From assembly GCA_049421205.1 (NCBI GenBank), contig JBMSMQ010000028.1, positions 1 to 12,899 on the forward strand: a stretch of DNA of 12,899 bases, written 5' to 3'. The position numbers were made by a program, and so were the translations under genes. Shown here piece by piece: positions 1 through 8,622 of this stretch. The notes beneath the pieces were generated by a model, which ran no database searches, had not been told where the DNA came from, and saw only the letters and a program-made list of their open reading frames with translations. Numbering within the stretch: position 1 is the first letter of the stretch; each line of letters starts with the position of its first letter. Source of the DNA: JAFMIT01 sp049421205 (GTDB lineage: Bacteria > Actinomycetota > Actinomycetes > S36-B12 > UBA5976).

Positions 1-41
1 TAGCCCTCTAAGGCTCGTCCGTGGGAATCACAAGGAGAGAA

Positions 42-2423
42 ATGTCAGTATTTTCAACTGCTCTGCAATTGTCGGCTGAGCAAAATCGAATCGTGATGGT
101 AGTCGCGATTGTTGCCGTTGCCGCAATTGTTTTCGCACTCATTCTCGTGAAAGAAGTACTTAACGCCAGCGAAGGTTCTGAGCGTATGCGAGAGATTGCA
201 GCGGCCATCCAAGAAGGTGCGTCTGCTTACCTCACTCGACAATTTAAAACTTTAGCAATATTCGTTGTACTAGTGTTCTTCTTGCTCTTCCTGCTTCCTG
301 CAGAGTCTAACAGTGAGAAGATCGGTCGTTCTATATTCTTTATCGTTGGTGCAGTCTTCTCTGCAATCACCGGATACATCGGTATGTGGTTGGCTGTTCG
401 TGGAAATGTTCGCGTCGCTGCAGCAGCACAAGAGTCTGGCGAAAATGAAGCAATGCAGATTGCATTCCGCACCGGCGGTGTTGCAGGTATGTTCACAGTC
501 GGACTTGGACTCCTTGGTGCCGCAATAGTTGTTTTGGTCTATGCAGACGCAGCACCGAAAGTTCTAGAAGGATTTGGTTTTGGTGCAGCACTGCTCGCGA
601 TGTTTATGCGTGTGGGTGGCGGTATCTTTACAAAAGCTGCTGATGTTGGCGCAGACCTCGTAGGAAAAGTTGAACAGGGTATTCCTGAAGATGATCCACG
701 AAATGCAGCAACTATCGCAGACAACGTAGGTGACAACGTAGGTGACTGTGCTGGTATGGCGGCAGATCTCTTTGAATCCTATGCAGTAACACTTGTTGCA
801 GCACTCATTCTCGGTCAAGCCACATTTGGTGAACTTGGTCTTGTCTTCCCACTTGTTGTTCCCGCTATCGGTGTGATTACCGCAGTGATTGGTATTTTGG
901 CAGTTTCACCTCAGGAATCAGATAAGTCAGGTATGCAGGCAATCAATCGTGGGTTCTTCCTTTCTGCTGCAATTTCAGCAGCCCTTGTATCAGTAGCAGC
1001 CTATTTCTTGTTGCCAACGACTTTAGGCGAAATTCCAGGCGTTGACTCAACTGTGTTTGTTGATTATCTCGATAAGAATCCACGTCAACTTGCGATAGCG
1101 GCAGTTGTTATTGGTATTGCACTCGCAGCTGCGATTCAGTTGCTGACAGGCTACTTCACCGAAACCCGGCGGCGTCCGGTTGATGATGTTGCAAAATCAT
1201 CTCTCACAGGTCCCGCAACAGTTATTCTGAGTGGTATTTCACTCGGTATGGAATCCGCTGTGTATTCAGCACTGTTGATTGGTGCTGCTGTATATGCAGC
1301 AGCGATGCTCGGTGGTGGATCAGTGCTACTAGGTTTATTTGCAATCGCACTCGCTGGAACTGGTTTGCTCACCACAGTTGGTGTCATTGTTTCGATGGAT
1401 ACATTCGGACCAGTTTCGGATAACGCTCAAGGTATTGCAGAAATGTCCAAAGAAGTTGGACCTGAAGCTGCTGCAATTTTGACCCGACTCGATGCTGTTG
1501 GTAACACCACAAAAGCGATTACGAAGGGTATTGCGATTGCAACTGCAGTTCTTGCAGCAACCGCGCTCTTTGGTGCTTTTAGAGATTCCATCAATAAAGC
1601 CGTGCAAGATGCCCTTAAAGCATTACAAGAAAGTGGCGGCACACTTCCGGAATTTTCTCAAGAGCAGAGCTATCAGTTTTTGGCAATTCTTGATGTTGCT
1701 CAACCAAGCAATCTGATTGGTCTCATCATTGGTGTTTCCGTTGTATTCCTCTTCTCTGGCCTTGCAATCAACGCGGTGTCACGAGCAGCAGGAGCTGTGA
1801 TTCATGAAGTGAGACGACAATTCAAAGAGCATCCTGGCATTATGCAAGGAACTGAAAAGCCTGAATATGGTCGAGTCGTTGACATCGTGACCCTTGATTC
1901 CTTGCGAGAACTTGCAACTCCAGGACTCCTTGCAGTGCTGACCCCAATTGCAGTTGGCTTTGGTTTCGGTATCGGTGCACTTGGCTCATTCCTTGCAGGC
2001 ACCATTGTTGCAGGAACACTGATGGCAGTTTTCCTAGCGAACTCCGGTGGCGCTTGGGATAACGCGAAAAAGTATGTTGAAGATGGACACTTTGGTGGAA
2101 AGAACTCCGAAGCACACGCAGCCACCGTTATCGGTGACACTGTCGGTGATCCATTTAAAGATACTGCTGGCCCTGCCATTAACCCACTCATCAAGGTGAT
2201 GAACCTGGTGGCATTGCTCGTTGCTCCTGCAGTTGTCATAGCACAACTTGATCAATCGTTAGGTTTAGTGCGCAATGGAATTGCATTTGGTGCAGTGGCA
2301 ATCATTGTTGCTGCAATCATTATCAGTAAGCGTCGACCTTTAGCGGTTGCTGCTGAAGAGATTACAAATCCAAATCCTGATATTGATTTTGTTGTGACTC
2401 ATAAGAATGAGCACTATTCATAA
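42..2423 (+). CDS. hppA: Membrane-bound proton-translocating pyrophosphatase (K+-independent type)
   Basis: Hydrolyses cytoplasmic PPi and uses the energy to pump protons out across the membrane. From the ATG at 42 the protein has 793 residues with about 16 hydrophobic helices, as expected for the family. The PPi/Mg binding segment is intact: D201, D205, K209, E211, then the acidic stretch D217-D218-P-R through D227, D231 and D235. A second acidic cluster lies near the C-terminus (D699, D703, K706, D707). In the GNTT motif at 487-490 the next residue is Lys (K491); in this family Lys there marks the K+-independent class, which are H+ pumps. An in-frame GTG at 21 would add seven residues, but AGGAG at 33-37 lies 4 nt before the ATG at 42, so I prefer 42. 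Only 41 bases precede the gene in this window, so its promoter cannot be judged. It is monocistronic, ended by the terminator just downstream. Confidence 0.97.
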   Translation: MSVFSTALQLSAEQNRIVMVVAIVAVAAIVFALILVKEVLNASEGSERMREIAAAIQEGASAYLTRQFKTLAIFVVLVFFLLFLLPAESNSEKIGRSIFFIVGAVFSAITGYIGMWLAVRGNVRVAAAAQESGENEAMQIAFRTGGVAGMFTVGLGLLGAAIVVLVYADAAPKVLEGFGFGAALLAMFMRVGGGIFTKAADVGADLVGKVEQGIPEDDPRNAATIADNVGDNVGDCAGMAADLFESYAVTLVAALILGQATFGELGLVFPLVVPAIGVITAVIGILAVSPQESDKSGMQAINRGFFLSAAISAALVSVAAYFLLPTTLGEIPGVDSTVFVDYLDKNPRQLAIAAVVIGIALAAAIQLLTGYFTETRRRPVDDVAKSSLTGPATVILSGISLGMESAVYSALLIGAAVYAAAMLGGGSVLLGLFAIALAGTGLLTTVGVIVSMDTFGPVSDNAQGIAEMSKEVGPEAAAILTRLDAVGNTTKAITKGIAIATAVLAATALFGAFRDSINKAVQDALKALQESGGTLPEFSQEQSYQFLAILDVAQPSNLIGLIIGVSVVFLFSGLAINAVSRAAGAVIHEVRRQFKEHPGIMQGTEKPEYGRVVDIVTLDSLRELATPGLLAVLTPIAVGFGFGIGALGSFLAGTIVAGTLMAVFLANSGGAWDNAKKYVEDGHFGGKNSEAHAATVIGDTVGDPFKDTAGPAINPLIKVMNLVALLVAPAVVIAQLDQSLGLVRNGIAFGAVAIIVAAIIISKRRPLAVAAEEITNPNPDIDFVVTHKNEHYS

Positions 2424-2433
2424 GTGATTACAT

Positions 2434-2464
2434 AAAAGGGCCAGTGCTTGCACTGGCCCTTTTT
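2434..2464 (+). terminator. Rho-independent terminator of hppA
   Basis: Ten-base perfect stem AGGGCCAGTG (2437-2446) and CACTGGCCCT (2451-2460) with a CTTG loop, followed by a T-rich run from 2460. It begins 11 bases after the hppA stop codon. The A-run before the stem also pairs with the T-run, so the element could stop transcription from the other strand too, although no convergent gene is present there. Confidence 0.93.
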
Positions 2465-2709
2465 CTTTGTCTTCAATGGTTCAAGGTTTACTCAGACCAC
2501 ACGCTCTTTACTGTGGAGCATCGCTGATACTTCAGAAATTGGGGTAATCCCCGGCTTGGAATGTCAGCCCTACTGCCATACTTCAGTGGTTGAGGAAGCC
2601 AAAACTGATCATTTTGGGTGCTTTTGTCCCGAAAATCGCCGAGGATTTGACAGACTTACCCCTTAACAAGCCAAACTATTAGAGCCTGCACGAGACACGG
2701 TATATAAGG
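2465..2709 (+). promoter_or_regulatory. topA operon upstream region with candidate promoter elements
   Basis: This non-coding spacer should carry the promoter of the topA-tmk-holB-S33 operon. A perfect -35 hexamer TTGACA lies at 2647-2652, but the best -10 at a usable distance (CAAACT, 2672-2677, spacer 19) is poor. A TATATA at 2701-2706 could be a -10 for a second start just before topA, with only a weak -35 (TTAGAG, 2679-2684). A 9-base direct repeat ATACTTCAG occurs at 2527-2535 and 2578-2586. A short GGGG-TAAT-CCCC hairpin lies at 2541-2552. No convincing gene is seen in the spacer; the open frame across 2448-2666 starts inside the terminator. Promoter assignment is tentative. Confidence 0.35.
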
Positions 2710-2721
2710 ATGGACGAACGA

Positions 2722-5349
2722 ATGGCGAAAACTGGCATCAAATTAGTAATTGTCGAGAGCCCTGCAAAGGCCAAGACGATTGAGAAGTACCTCGGTAGCG
2801 AATTCAAGGTAATGGCATCCGTGGGGCATATCCGTGACCTTCCCGAAGGAGCGCGAGAAATCCCTGAGGAATTAAAGGCCTTGCCCTGGGCTACTGTGGG
2901 AATCAACGTCGATGGTGACTTTGAGGCAATCTATGTGCCGAGTCCAGATAAAGCGAAACTAATTCGGGAATTGAAGTCAGCCTTAAAGAATGCCGATGAG
3001 CTCTATCTCGCAACAGACGAGGATCGCGAAGGAGAGGCAATTTCCTGGCACTTACTTGAAATGTTGCAGCCAAAAGTACCTGTGCATCGCATGGTATTTC
3101 ACGAAATTACGAAAGAGGCGATTGCTGGGGCTGTCGCACACCCACGAGATCTCAATATGTTGCTCGTTGATGCTCAAGAGGCACGTCGCAAACTTGATCG
3201 CCTCTTTGGCTACGAGTTATCACCAGTGCTTTGGAAGAAAGTGAAATACGGCCTCAGTGCTGGAAGAGTTCAGTCAGTTGCACTTAGACTCATTGTTGAT
3301 AGGGAATGGGAGCGAATCAATTTCGTACGAGCTGGCTATGCAGACATCATCGCGAGCATGACCCTAGGATTTAAAGCCACACTTTCAAGCATTGATGGAA
3401 AACGAATCGCTGATGGTAAAGCGTTTAACGACAAAGGTGAACTTGTTAATCAGAATGTCATTGCACTGAGTGTTGCTGAGGCCGACGCACTTGTAAACGA
3501 CATCCAAAAAGATAGTTTCACTGTTAACAAGATCGAACAAAAAGAATCGAATCGAAAACCATTCGCACCTTTTACCACGTCAACATTGCAACAAGATGCT
3601 GGAAGCAAATTCCGCTGGTCAAGTAAACGGACAATGGATTTGGCGCAAGATCTCTATGCTCGCGGTTTTATTACCTATATGCGAACTGATTCGCCAACCC
3701 TCTCACTCGAAGCAACCAATGCAGCACGATCACAGGCTGCAGCATTGTTTGGTGCTGATAATGTGGCTAAAGAGCCACGTATTTATGGGGCCAAATCGAA
3801 AAATGCCCAAGAGGCCCACGAAGCAATCCGACCTGCTGGTGACACATTTCGTACCCCTGACGAGGTAAAAAGTGAACTTCATGCAGATTCACTTCGACTT
3901 TATGAACTGATCTGGAAACGAACCCTCGCATCGCAGATGGCAGATTCACGCGAAGCAACAACAACTGCAATTATCAGCACAACCACTGCATCTGGGAAAG
4001 AACTCGAATTTCGAGCAAGTGGAACTGTGATCTTATTTTCAGGTTGGAGAGCGGCCTACGACATCACTGTCGAAAGTGACGATGAGGAATCATCCGATAA
4101 TCGACTGCCGGCAATGACAGAAGGTCAAGCGCTAGATGCTGAGTCAATTACGAGCCGTGGACACGAGACAAAGCCACCTGCCAGATTTACAGAACCTGCA
4201 TTGGTGAAAAAGATGGAAGAAATAGGTATCGGCAGACCATCAACATATGCTGCCACCATTGCAACATTGCAAAATCGCGGGTATGTTTCAAAGCCAAAAG
4301 GGAGTGCGCTTGTTCCAAGTTGGCTCGCAATCTCTGTTATCCAGTTGCTCGAAACTCACTATCCACAACTAGTTGACTATGGATTTACTGCCGAACTTGA
4401 AGAGAAACTTGATGATATTGCGGATGGCCAATCAACCCAACTTGAATTACTCAAAGAGTTTTACTGGGGCGATAACGACGACTTTGTTGGATTGAAGAGT
4501 CTGCTTTCTAATTGGACTGAAATTGATGCTCGCGATATGGCATCAATAACCTTGCCAAACACAGACATCATTGTTCGAGTTGGAAAGTATGGGCCATTCC
4601 TTGAGCGCGGTGAAGATAAAGCAAGTTTGCCAGCAGACATCCTTCCCGACGAGCTCGGCAAAGAAAAGATCGAAGAGATTTTCTCCCTCCCACAAGGTGA
4701 TCGCGAACTTGGAGTGCATCCTGATTCCGGTTACACGATTGTCACTAAGAATGGTCGCTTCGGTCCATATGTGACAGAAGTTCTTCCGGATGATGTGCCG
4801 ACAAAAGGTCGAGGTTCAGTAAAGCCTCGCACTGCATCGTTATTAAAGAGTATGAATATTGAGAAAGTGACCCTTGACGATGCACTTCGATTAATGTCAC
4901 TTCCTCGCACTGTGGGAGTAGATGTTGAAGGACGAACTATCACAGCACAAAATGGCCCCTACGGTCCATACCTCTTACGCGAAAAAGATTCACGACAATT
5001 ACCAGACGAAGACGCAATCTTCACCGTCACGATGGAAGAGGCAGCAGCACTCTTTTTACAACCCAAAACTCGTGGACGACAAGTTGCAAAAGCACCACTT
5101 GCAAGTTACGGAAATGATCCGGTCAGCAATGGTGAAATAACTCTTCGAGAAGGACGATTTGGTCTCTATGTGACAGATGGTGAAACGAATGCATCACTGC
5201 GAGTTGGGGATACTCCTCAGAGTTTGACGCCTGAACGGGCAATCGAATTACTTGCAGACCGCCGGGAACGAGGACCCGTCGAAAAGAAGTCTCGACGGAA
5301 AGCGCCTTTGAAAAAGGCCAAACGTGCAAAGAAAGCCGTGAAATCGTGA
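2722..5349 (+). CDS. topA: DNA topoisomerase I (type IA, actinobacterial form)
   Basis: Relaxes negatively supercoiled DNA by cutting and passing one strand through a 5'-phosphotyrosine link. Numbered from the ATG at 2722 (875 residues), the TOPRIM domain has E12 in VESPAK and the D99-x-D101-x-E103 metal site in TDEDREGE. The catalytic tyrosine is Y319 in FITYMRTDS, with R321 beside it. The C-terminal part from about residue 610 holds four Cys-free TOPRIM-type repeats, near 614, 667, 737 and 803 (cores such as GKYGPFL, GRFGPYV, GPYGPYL and GRFGLYV). A Lys/Arg-rich tail begins near 853. There are no zinc-finger cysteines, as is usual in actinobacteria. An in-frame ATG at 2710 would add MDER; AAGGA at 2706-2710 overlaps that codon but lies 11 nt before 2722, so 2722 is favoured, not proven. 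The stop overlaps the tmk start by 4 nt. Confidence 0.97.
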   Translation: MAKTGIKLVIVESPAKAKTIEKYLGSEFKVMASVGHIRDLPEGAREIPEELKALPWATVGINVDGDFEAIYVPSPDKAKLIRELKSALKNADELYLATDEDREGEAISWHLLEMLQPKVPVHRMVFHEITKEAIAGAVAHPRDLNMLLVDAQEARRKLDRLFGYELSPVLWKKVKYGLSAGRVQSVALRLIVDREWERINFVRAGYADIIASMTLGFKATLSSIDGKRIADGKAFNDKGELVNQNVIALSVAEADALVNDIQKDSFTVNKIEQKESNRKPFAPFTTSTLQQDAGSKFRWSSKRTMDLAQDLYARGFITYMRTDSPTLSLEATNAARSQAAALFGADNVAKEPRIYGAKSKNAQEAHEAIRPAGDTFRTPDEVKSELHADSLRLYELIWKRTLASQMADSREATTTAIISTTTASGKELEFRASGTVILFSGWRAAYDITVESDDEESSDNRLPAMTEGQALDAESITSRGHETKPPARFTEPALVKKMEEIGIGRPSTYAATIATLQNRGYVSKPKGSALVPSWLAISVIQLLETHYPQLVDYGFTAELEEKLDDIADGQSTQLELLKEFYWGDNDDFVGLKSLLSNWTEIDARDMASITLPNTDIIVRVGKYGPFLERGEDKASLPADILPDELGKEKIEEIFSLPQGDRELGVHPDSGYTIVTKNGRFGPYVTEVLPDDVPTKGRGSVKPRTASLLKSMNIEKVTLDDALRLMSLPRTVGVDVEGRTITAQNGPYGPYLLREKDSRQLPDEDAIFTVTMEEAAALFLQPKTRGRQVAKAPLASYGNDPVSNGEITLREGRFGLYVTDGETNASLRVGDTPQSLTPERAIELLADRRERGPVEKKSRRKAPLKKAKRAKKAVKS

Positions 5350-5957
5350 CCGGAGCATTCATTGCAATCGAAGGCGGCGATGGTGCTGGAAAGTCAACCC
5401 AAGCCAAACTCCTCGCAAATGGGCTTCGAACTCGCGGTCATGAAGTCATCATCACAAGAGAACCAGGCGGATCGCCTATTGCGGAAAAGATCCGACATGT
5501 TGTTTTAGATGTTGCGAATCTCGGACTTAACGAGCGAGCAGAAGCATTGCTCTTTGCAGCAAGCCGAGCAGAACATGTAGCGAGCACCATCAGACCAGCG
5601 TTAGAACGTGGCACTATTGTGATAAGTGATCGTTATATGGATTCATCGATTGCGTATCAGGGAATTGCAAGAGGTCTAGGACTTGAACATATTCGAGATC
5701 TTAATTTGTGGGCAACGAATAATTTGGTGCCAGACTTAACGATTATTTTGGATGTTGATGCCGAACACGGACTGAACCGTGTAGCAGATCCAAATCGAAT
5801 TGAAGAAGAATCAACGGAATTTCATTCTGTCGTTCGAGATGCATTTTTGGAACTCGCCAAACTTGATCCAGATCGATACCTGATTGTGAGTGCGAATCAG
5901 CCAGCCGAGGAAATTGCTGAAACTATTTTCAAGCGAGTTTTGAGTTTAGGTATTTAA
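5346..5957 (+). CDS. tmk: Thymidylate kinase (dTMP kinase)
   Basis: Phosphorylates dTMP to dTDP with ATP in the cytoplasm, an essential step toward dTTP. The 203-residue product has the usual family length. The P-loop GGDGAGKS is at residues 10-17 and lacks the Arg found in type I enzymes. The REPGG substrate loop is at 38-42, the DRY motif at D95-R96-Y97, and a LID-like segment with R151 falls around 142-156. This pattern suggests a bacterial (type II) enzyme. The start is a GTG whose bases overlap the topA stop (GTGA, 5346-5349), implying translational coupling. The stop in turn overlaps the next start by 1 nt (TAATG). It lies in an operon with topA and holB, tying nucleotide supply to replication. 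Confidence 0.96.
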   Translation: MTGAFIAIEGGDGAGKSTQAKLLANGLRTRGHEVIITREPGGSPIAEKIRHVVLDVANLGLNERAEALLFAASRAEHVASTIRPALERGTIVISDRYMDSSIAYQGIARGLGLEHIRDLNLWATNNLVPDLTIILDVDAEHGLNRVADPNRIEEESTEFHSVVRDAFLELAKLDPDRYLIVSANQPAEEIAETIFKRVLSLGI

Positions 5958-7120
5958 TGTCAATCTGGTCGCGTTTAGTTGGTCAACAAAAAGTCGTTGA
6001 ACAATTGCAAGTCGCAGTTGCGTCTGCTCACTCGTTTCAAGACTCAAATCCAAACGCAATGACACACGCTTGGCTCTTCACAGGTCCACCCGGAGCAGGT
6101 AGATCCACTGCTGCAATTTTGTTTGCGGCGGCACTTGTGTGTAATGCTGGAGGTTGCGGGGTCTGTGAAACCTGTGAAGCCGTTTTGATGGATCGATTTC
6201 CTGATGTTGAACGCTTTATCCCTCAGCAGATAACAATAACGCGCGATGAGGCTGAAAACTTGATAGGTATTGCGAGCCTGATGCCTGCACGCTCGAAGTA
6301 CCGCGTGATTGTGGTTGAGGATGCAGATCGGCTCAGTGAAGTCAGCGGTAATATGTTGCTGAAATCAATTGAGGAACCTGCTGAGAGTGTGGTCTGGATA
6401 TTGTGCACACCGAGTATGGATGATGTGCTTGCCACCATTCGATCACGAACGAGAACCATCACTCTTGCAACACCTACTTGGCAGGATGTCAGAGATCTTC
6501 TGATCACTGAAGGTATTAGCCCTGCGATTGCTGCATTTGCAGCGAAAGCATCTGCTGGACACATTGGAAAAGCCCGAGGGCTAGCCACAAGTGAAGCAAG
6601 TCGCTTGAGACGAAAAGAAATACTCTCTATTCCGCGTCAGCTTGAAGATTTAGGAAGTTGTTTTCGAAGTGCCAAAGAAATTGTTGAACGCGCAACAGAG
6701 GAAGCAAATCTAGAAATGGATGCGCTTGATGAAACGGAAAAAGAGGCACTAATGCAAAGTTATGGTGCAACTCTTGGTGGTAGAGGTAAAGCGGAACGAG
6801 CCGCTCGTCCAGCGCTGAAAGATTTAGAAACCCGTCAGAAATCACGTAGAACGAGGGCAGTTCGTGATCGTTTGGATGGGGCTTTGGTTGATCTTATGAC
6901 GTACTATCGTGACGTTCTCCTCCTACAAATGGTGGGAAGTGACGCGGAACTTATTAATGAAGAACTAAAGCACGAAATAATCGAAACGGCCAACACATCA
7001 ACACCAATAAAAACGAGAACCAGACTTGAAGCCATCGAAAAAGCACGACGTCAATTTGCCTCGAATGCTCAGCCCTTGATGATTCTTGAAACTCTCACCA
7101 TTGAGTTGGCGCGGGCATGA
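5957..7120 (+). CDS. holB: DNA polymerase III clamp loader, delta prime subunit
   Basis: An AAA+ clamp-loader subunit that helps place the beta sliding clamp on primed DNA. It has 387 residues. A Walker A-like loop, GPPGAGRST at 43-51, carries Arg (R50) where an ATPase would have Lys, as expected of a non-hydrolysing delta prime rather than DnaX. Four cysteines (C62, C67, C70, C73) form a compact zinc module. The Walker B-like VVVEDAD is at 118-124. The sensor/arginine-finger motif, normally SRC, reads S163-R164-T165. A charged, probably helical stretch around 230-295 separates the AAA+ core from the C-terminal helical collar region. Position immediately after tmk supports holB over dnaX. The ATG overlaps the tmk stop by 1 nt, and its own stop overlaps the next start by 4 nt (ATGA). 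Confidence 0.93.
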   Translation: MSIWSRLVGQQKVVEQLQVAVASAHSFQDSNPNAMTHAWLFTGPPGAGRSTAAILFAAALVCNAGGCGVCETCEAVLMDRFPDVERFIPQQITITRDEAENLIGIASLMPARSKYRVIVVEDADRLSEVSGNMLLKSIEEPAESVVWILCTPSMDDVLATIRSRTRTITLATPTWQDVRDLLITEGISPAIAAFAAKASAGHIGKARGLATSEASRLRRKEILSIPRQLEDLGSCFRSAKEIVERATEEANLEMDALDETEKEALMQSYGATLGGRGKAERAARPALKDLETRQKSRRTRAVRDRLDGALVDLMTYYRDVLLLQMVGSDAELINEELKHEIIETANTSTPIKTRTRLEAIEKARRQFASNAQPLMILETLTIELARA

Positions 7121-8622
7121 AACGACTTGTCGTTTTATGTAGTCTGTTACTTACTGCTTGCTCGAATCAAAGTGGTTCTGTAATTCCGTCTCCATCTCTA
7201 CCTGACACTCTTGAATCTTTTTATTCGCAAGATCTTACTTGGAAAGAGTGCCGGGGAATTTTCGAATGCGCCGATGTTCAAGTGCCACTTGATTACAACG
7301 ATTTCTCAAAGGGAACTATCACACTGTCAGTGATGAAAAAGCCAGCGGAAGGATCTTCGAGAGGTGCGATTTTCACGAACCCAGGGGGTCCTGGTGGTAG
7401 TGGAATTCAATATCTTGAGTCGTATTCCTACGCCTTTTCTCGCATACTTCAAAAGAATTTTGATTTGGTGAGTTGGGATCCGCGTGGCGTCAATGAAAGT
7501 AGCCCGGTTGATTGCTTGACTGATAGTGAACTTGATTTCTATGGGGCGAGTGAACCCACACCAGATAATCCGGCAGAAATTGAAGCATTCAAGAATCTCA
7601 CACTCGAGTTTTCATACGGCTGCCTTGAAAACTCTCCCGAAATTCTCTCTCATATTTCAACCACAGAAACTGTGAAAGATCTTGATATTTTGCGAGAACT
7701 GCTTGCTCAGCCAAAACTCAATTACATTGGAAAGTCCTATGGAACTCTTATTGGTGCTCATTACGCAGAGATGTTTCCAAATCGGGTCGGTAAGTTTGTG
7801 CTTGATGGTGCAGTTGATCCAAGTCTGACAACTCGTGAACTCGCCCTTGGGCAAGCTGTTGGATTCGATGATGCACTTTCACGGTTTGCGAAGTACTGCT
7901 TTGATCTTGAAAGTAGTTGCGAACTTGGTAATAGCGAACGAGTCATCATCAAGAATATTATGGATTTCCTGAATCGACTCGATCAAGAACCACTGAAAAC
8001 AAATGATCCAAATCGCCCGCTTACTGAATCACTTGGGTGGGTTTCAGTGTATGGGCCACTCTATGCACCAAGTTTTGGCTGGGATTGGTTAATTTCAGGT
8101 TTAGAAGAAGCCTATCAAGGTGATGGAACTAATCTGCTTGAGATTGCTGATTGGATATCAAGTAGGAATTCAAATGGTACCTATTCCGATAATTCAACTG
8201 AAGCGTATTGGTCAATTACCTGTCTTGATAATGGCCCGACGACTGAACTTCCAAATACATTTGAGAAGGATTTTATTTCGAAGAGCCCGTACTTTGGTCG
8301 AGCACTTGCCTGGAGTGAGGCAGGATGTTTGAACTGGCCCGTGATCGGGGAGAAGTTATCGAAATCAATAACTGCCAGTGGAGCGCCACCAATACTTGTG
8401 ATTGGAACAACCCACGATCCTGCAACCCCAGATTCGTGGGCTCGATCATTAGCCGAGCAACTCAGTGTAGGAATCTATGTGAATTTCAATGGAGATGGCC
8501 ACACTGCCTATATGTCAGGTTCCAAATGCATTAATACCTTAGTGGATGAGTTCATTCTGAATGACGTGATTCCAGAAGTTGGAACTAGTTGCGAGCCAAA
8601 TAACCCTTTGGTAGCACCTTAA
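7117..8622 (+). CDS. Secreted lipoprotein alpha/beta-hydrolase, S33 tripeptidyl-aminopeptidase-like
   Basis: Probably an extracellular, lipid-anchored exopeptidase or related hydrolase of the SlpD/SlpE/Tap type. The 501-residue protein starts with a lipoprotein signal (MKRL, hydrophobic core, lipobox LTAC with C15). The oxyanion-hole segment NPGGPGGSG follows, then the nucleophile elbow GKSYGT with S207. D434 in THDPATPD and H462 in GDGHTAY complete the triad. The C-terminal lid/TAP-C region contains paired cysteines, consistent with an exported fold. The start ATG overlaps the holB stop (ATGA at 7117-7120), so it is the last gene of the topA operon; a homologous protease following holB is, as I recall, common in actinobacteria. 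Exact substrate cannot be read from sequence. Its TAA (8620-8622) overlaps the stop of the convergent gene on the other strand. Confidence 0.9.
   Translation: MKRLVVLCSLLLTACSNQSGSVIPSPSLPDTLESFYSQDLTWKECRGIFECADVQVPLDYNDFSKGTITLSVMKKPAEGSSRGAIFTNPGGPGGSGIQYLESYSYAFSRILQKNFDLVSWDPRGVNESSPVDCLTDSELDFYGASEPTPDNPAEIEAFKNLTLEFSYGCLENSPEILSHISTTETVKDLDILRELLAQPKLNYIGKSYGTLIGAHYAEMFPNRVGKFVLDGAVDPSLTTRELALGQAVGFDDALSRFAKYCFDLESSCELGNSERVIIKNIMDFLNRLDQEPLKTNDPNRPLTESLGWVSVYGPLYAPSFGWDWLISGLEEAYQGDGTNLLEIADWISSRNSNGTYSDNSTEAYWSITCLDNGPTTELPNTFEKDFISKSPYFGRALAWSEAGCLNWPVIGEKLSKSITASGAPPILVIGTTHDPATPDSWARSLAEQLSVGIYVNFNGDGHTAYMSGSKCINTLVDEFILNDVIPEVGTSCEPNNPLVAP

Noticed and set aside
1802..2239. 145-codon open frame opposite hppA
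   Set aside because: It lies over the conserved pyrophosphatase C-terminus and arises from the codon bias of that gene on the opposite strand.
2448..2666. Open frame of 72 codons in the hppA-topA spacer
   Set aside because: It begins inside the hppA terminator stem, lacks a ribosome binding site and its composition does not resemble the neighbouring genes.
6223..6588. 121-codon open frame opposite holB
   Set aside because: Antisense to the Walker B and sensor motifs of holB, with no independent evidence of coding.
5957..7120. Reading this gene as dnaX (gamma/tau)
   Set aside because: The Walker A Lys is replaced by Arg, there is no long tau tail, and the position after tmk matches holB.
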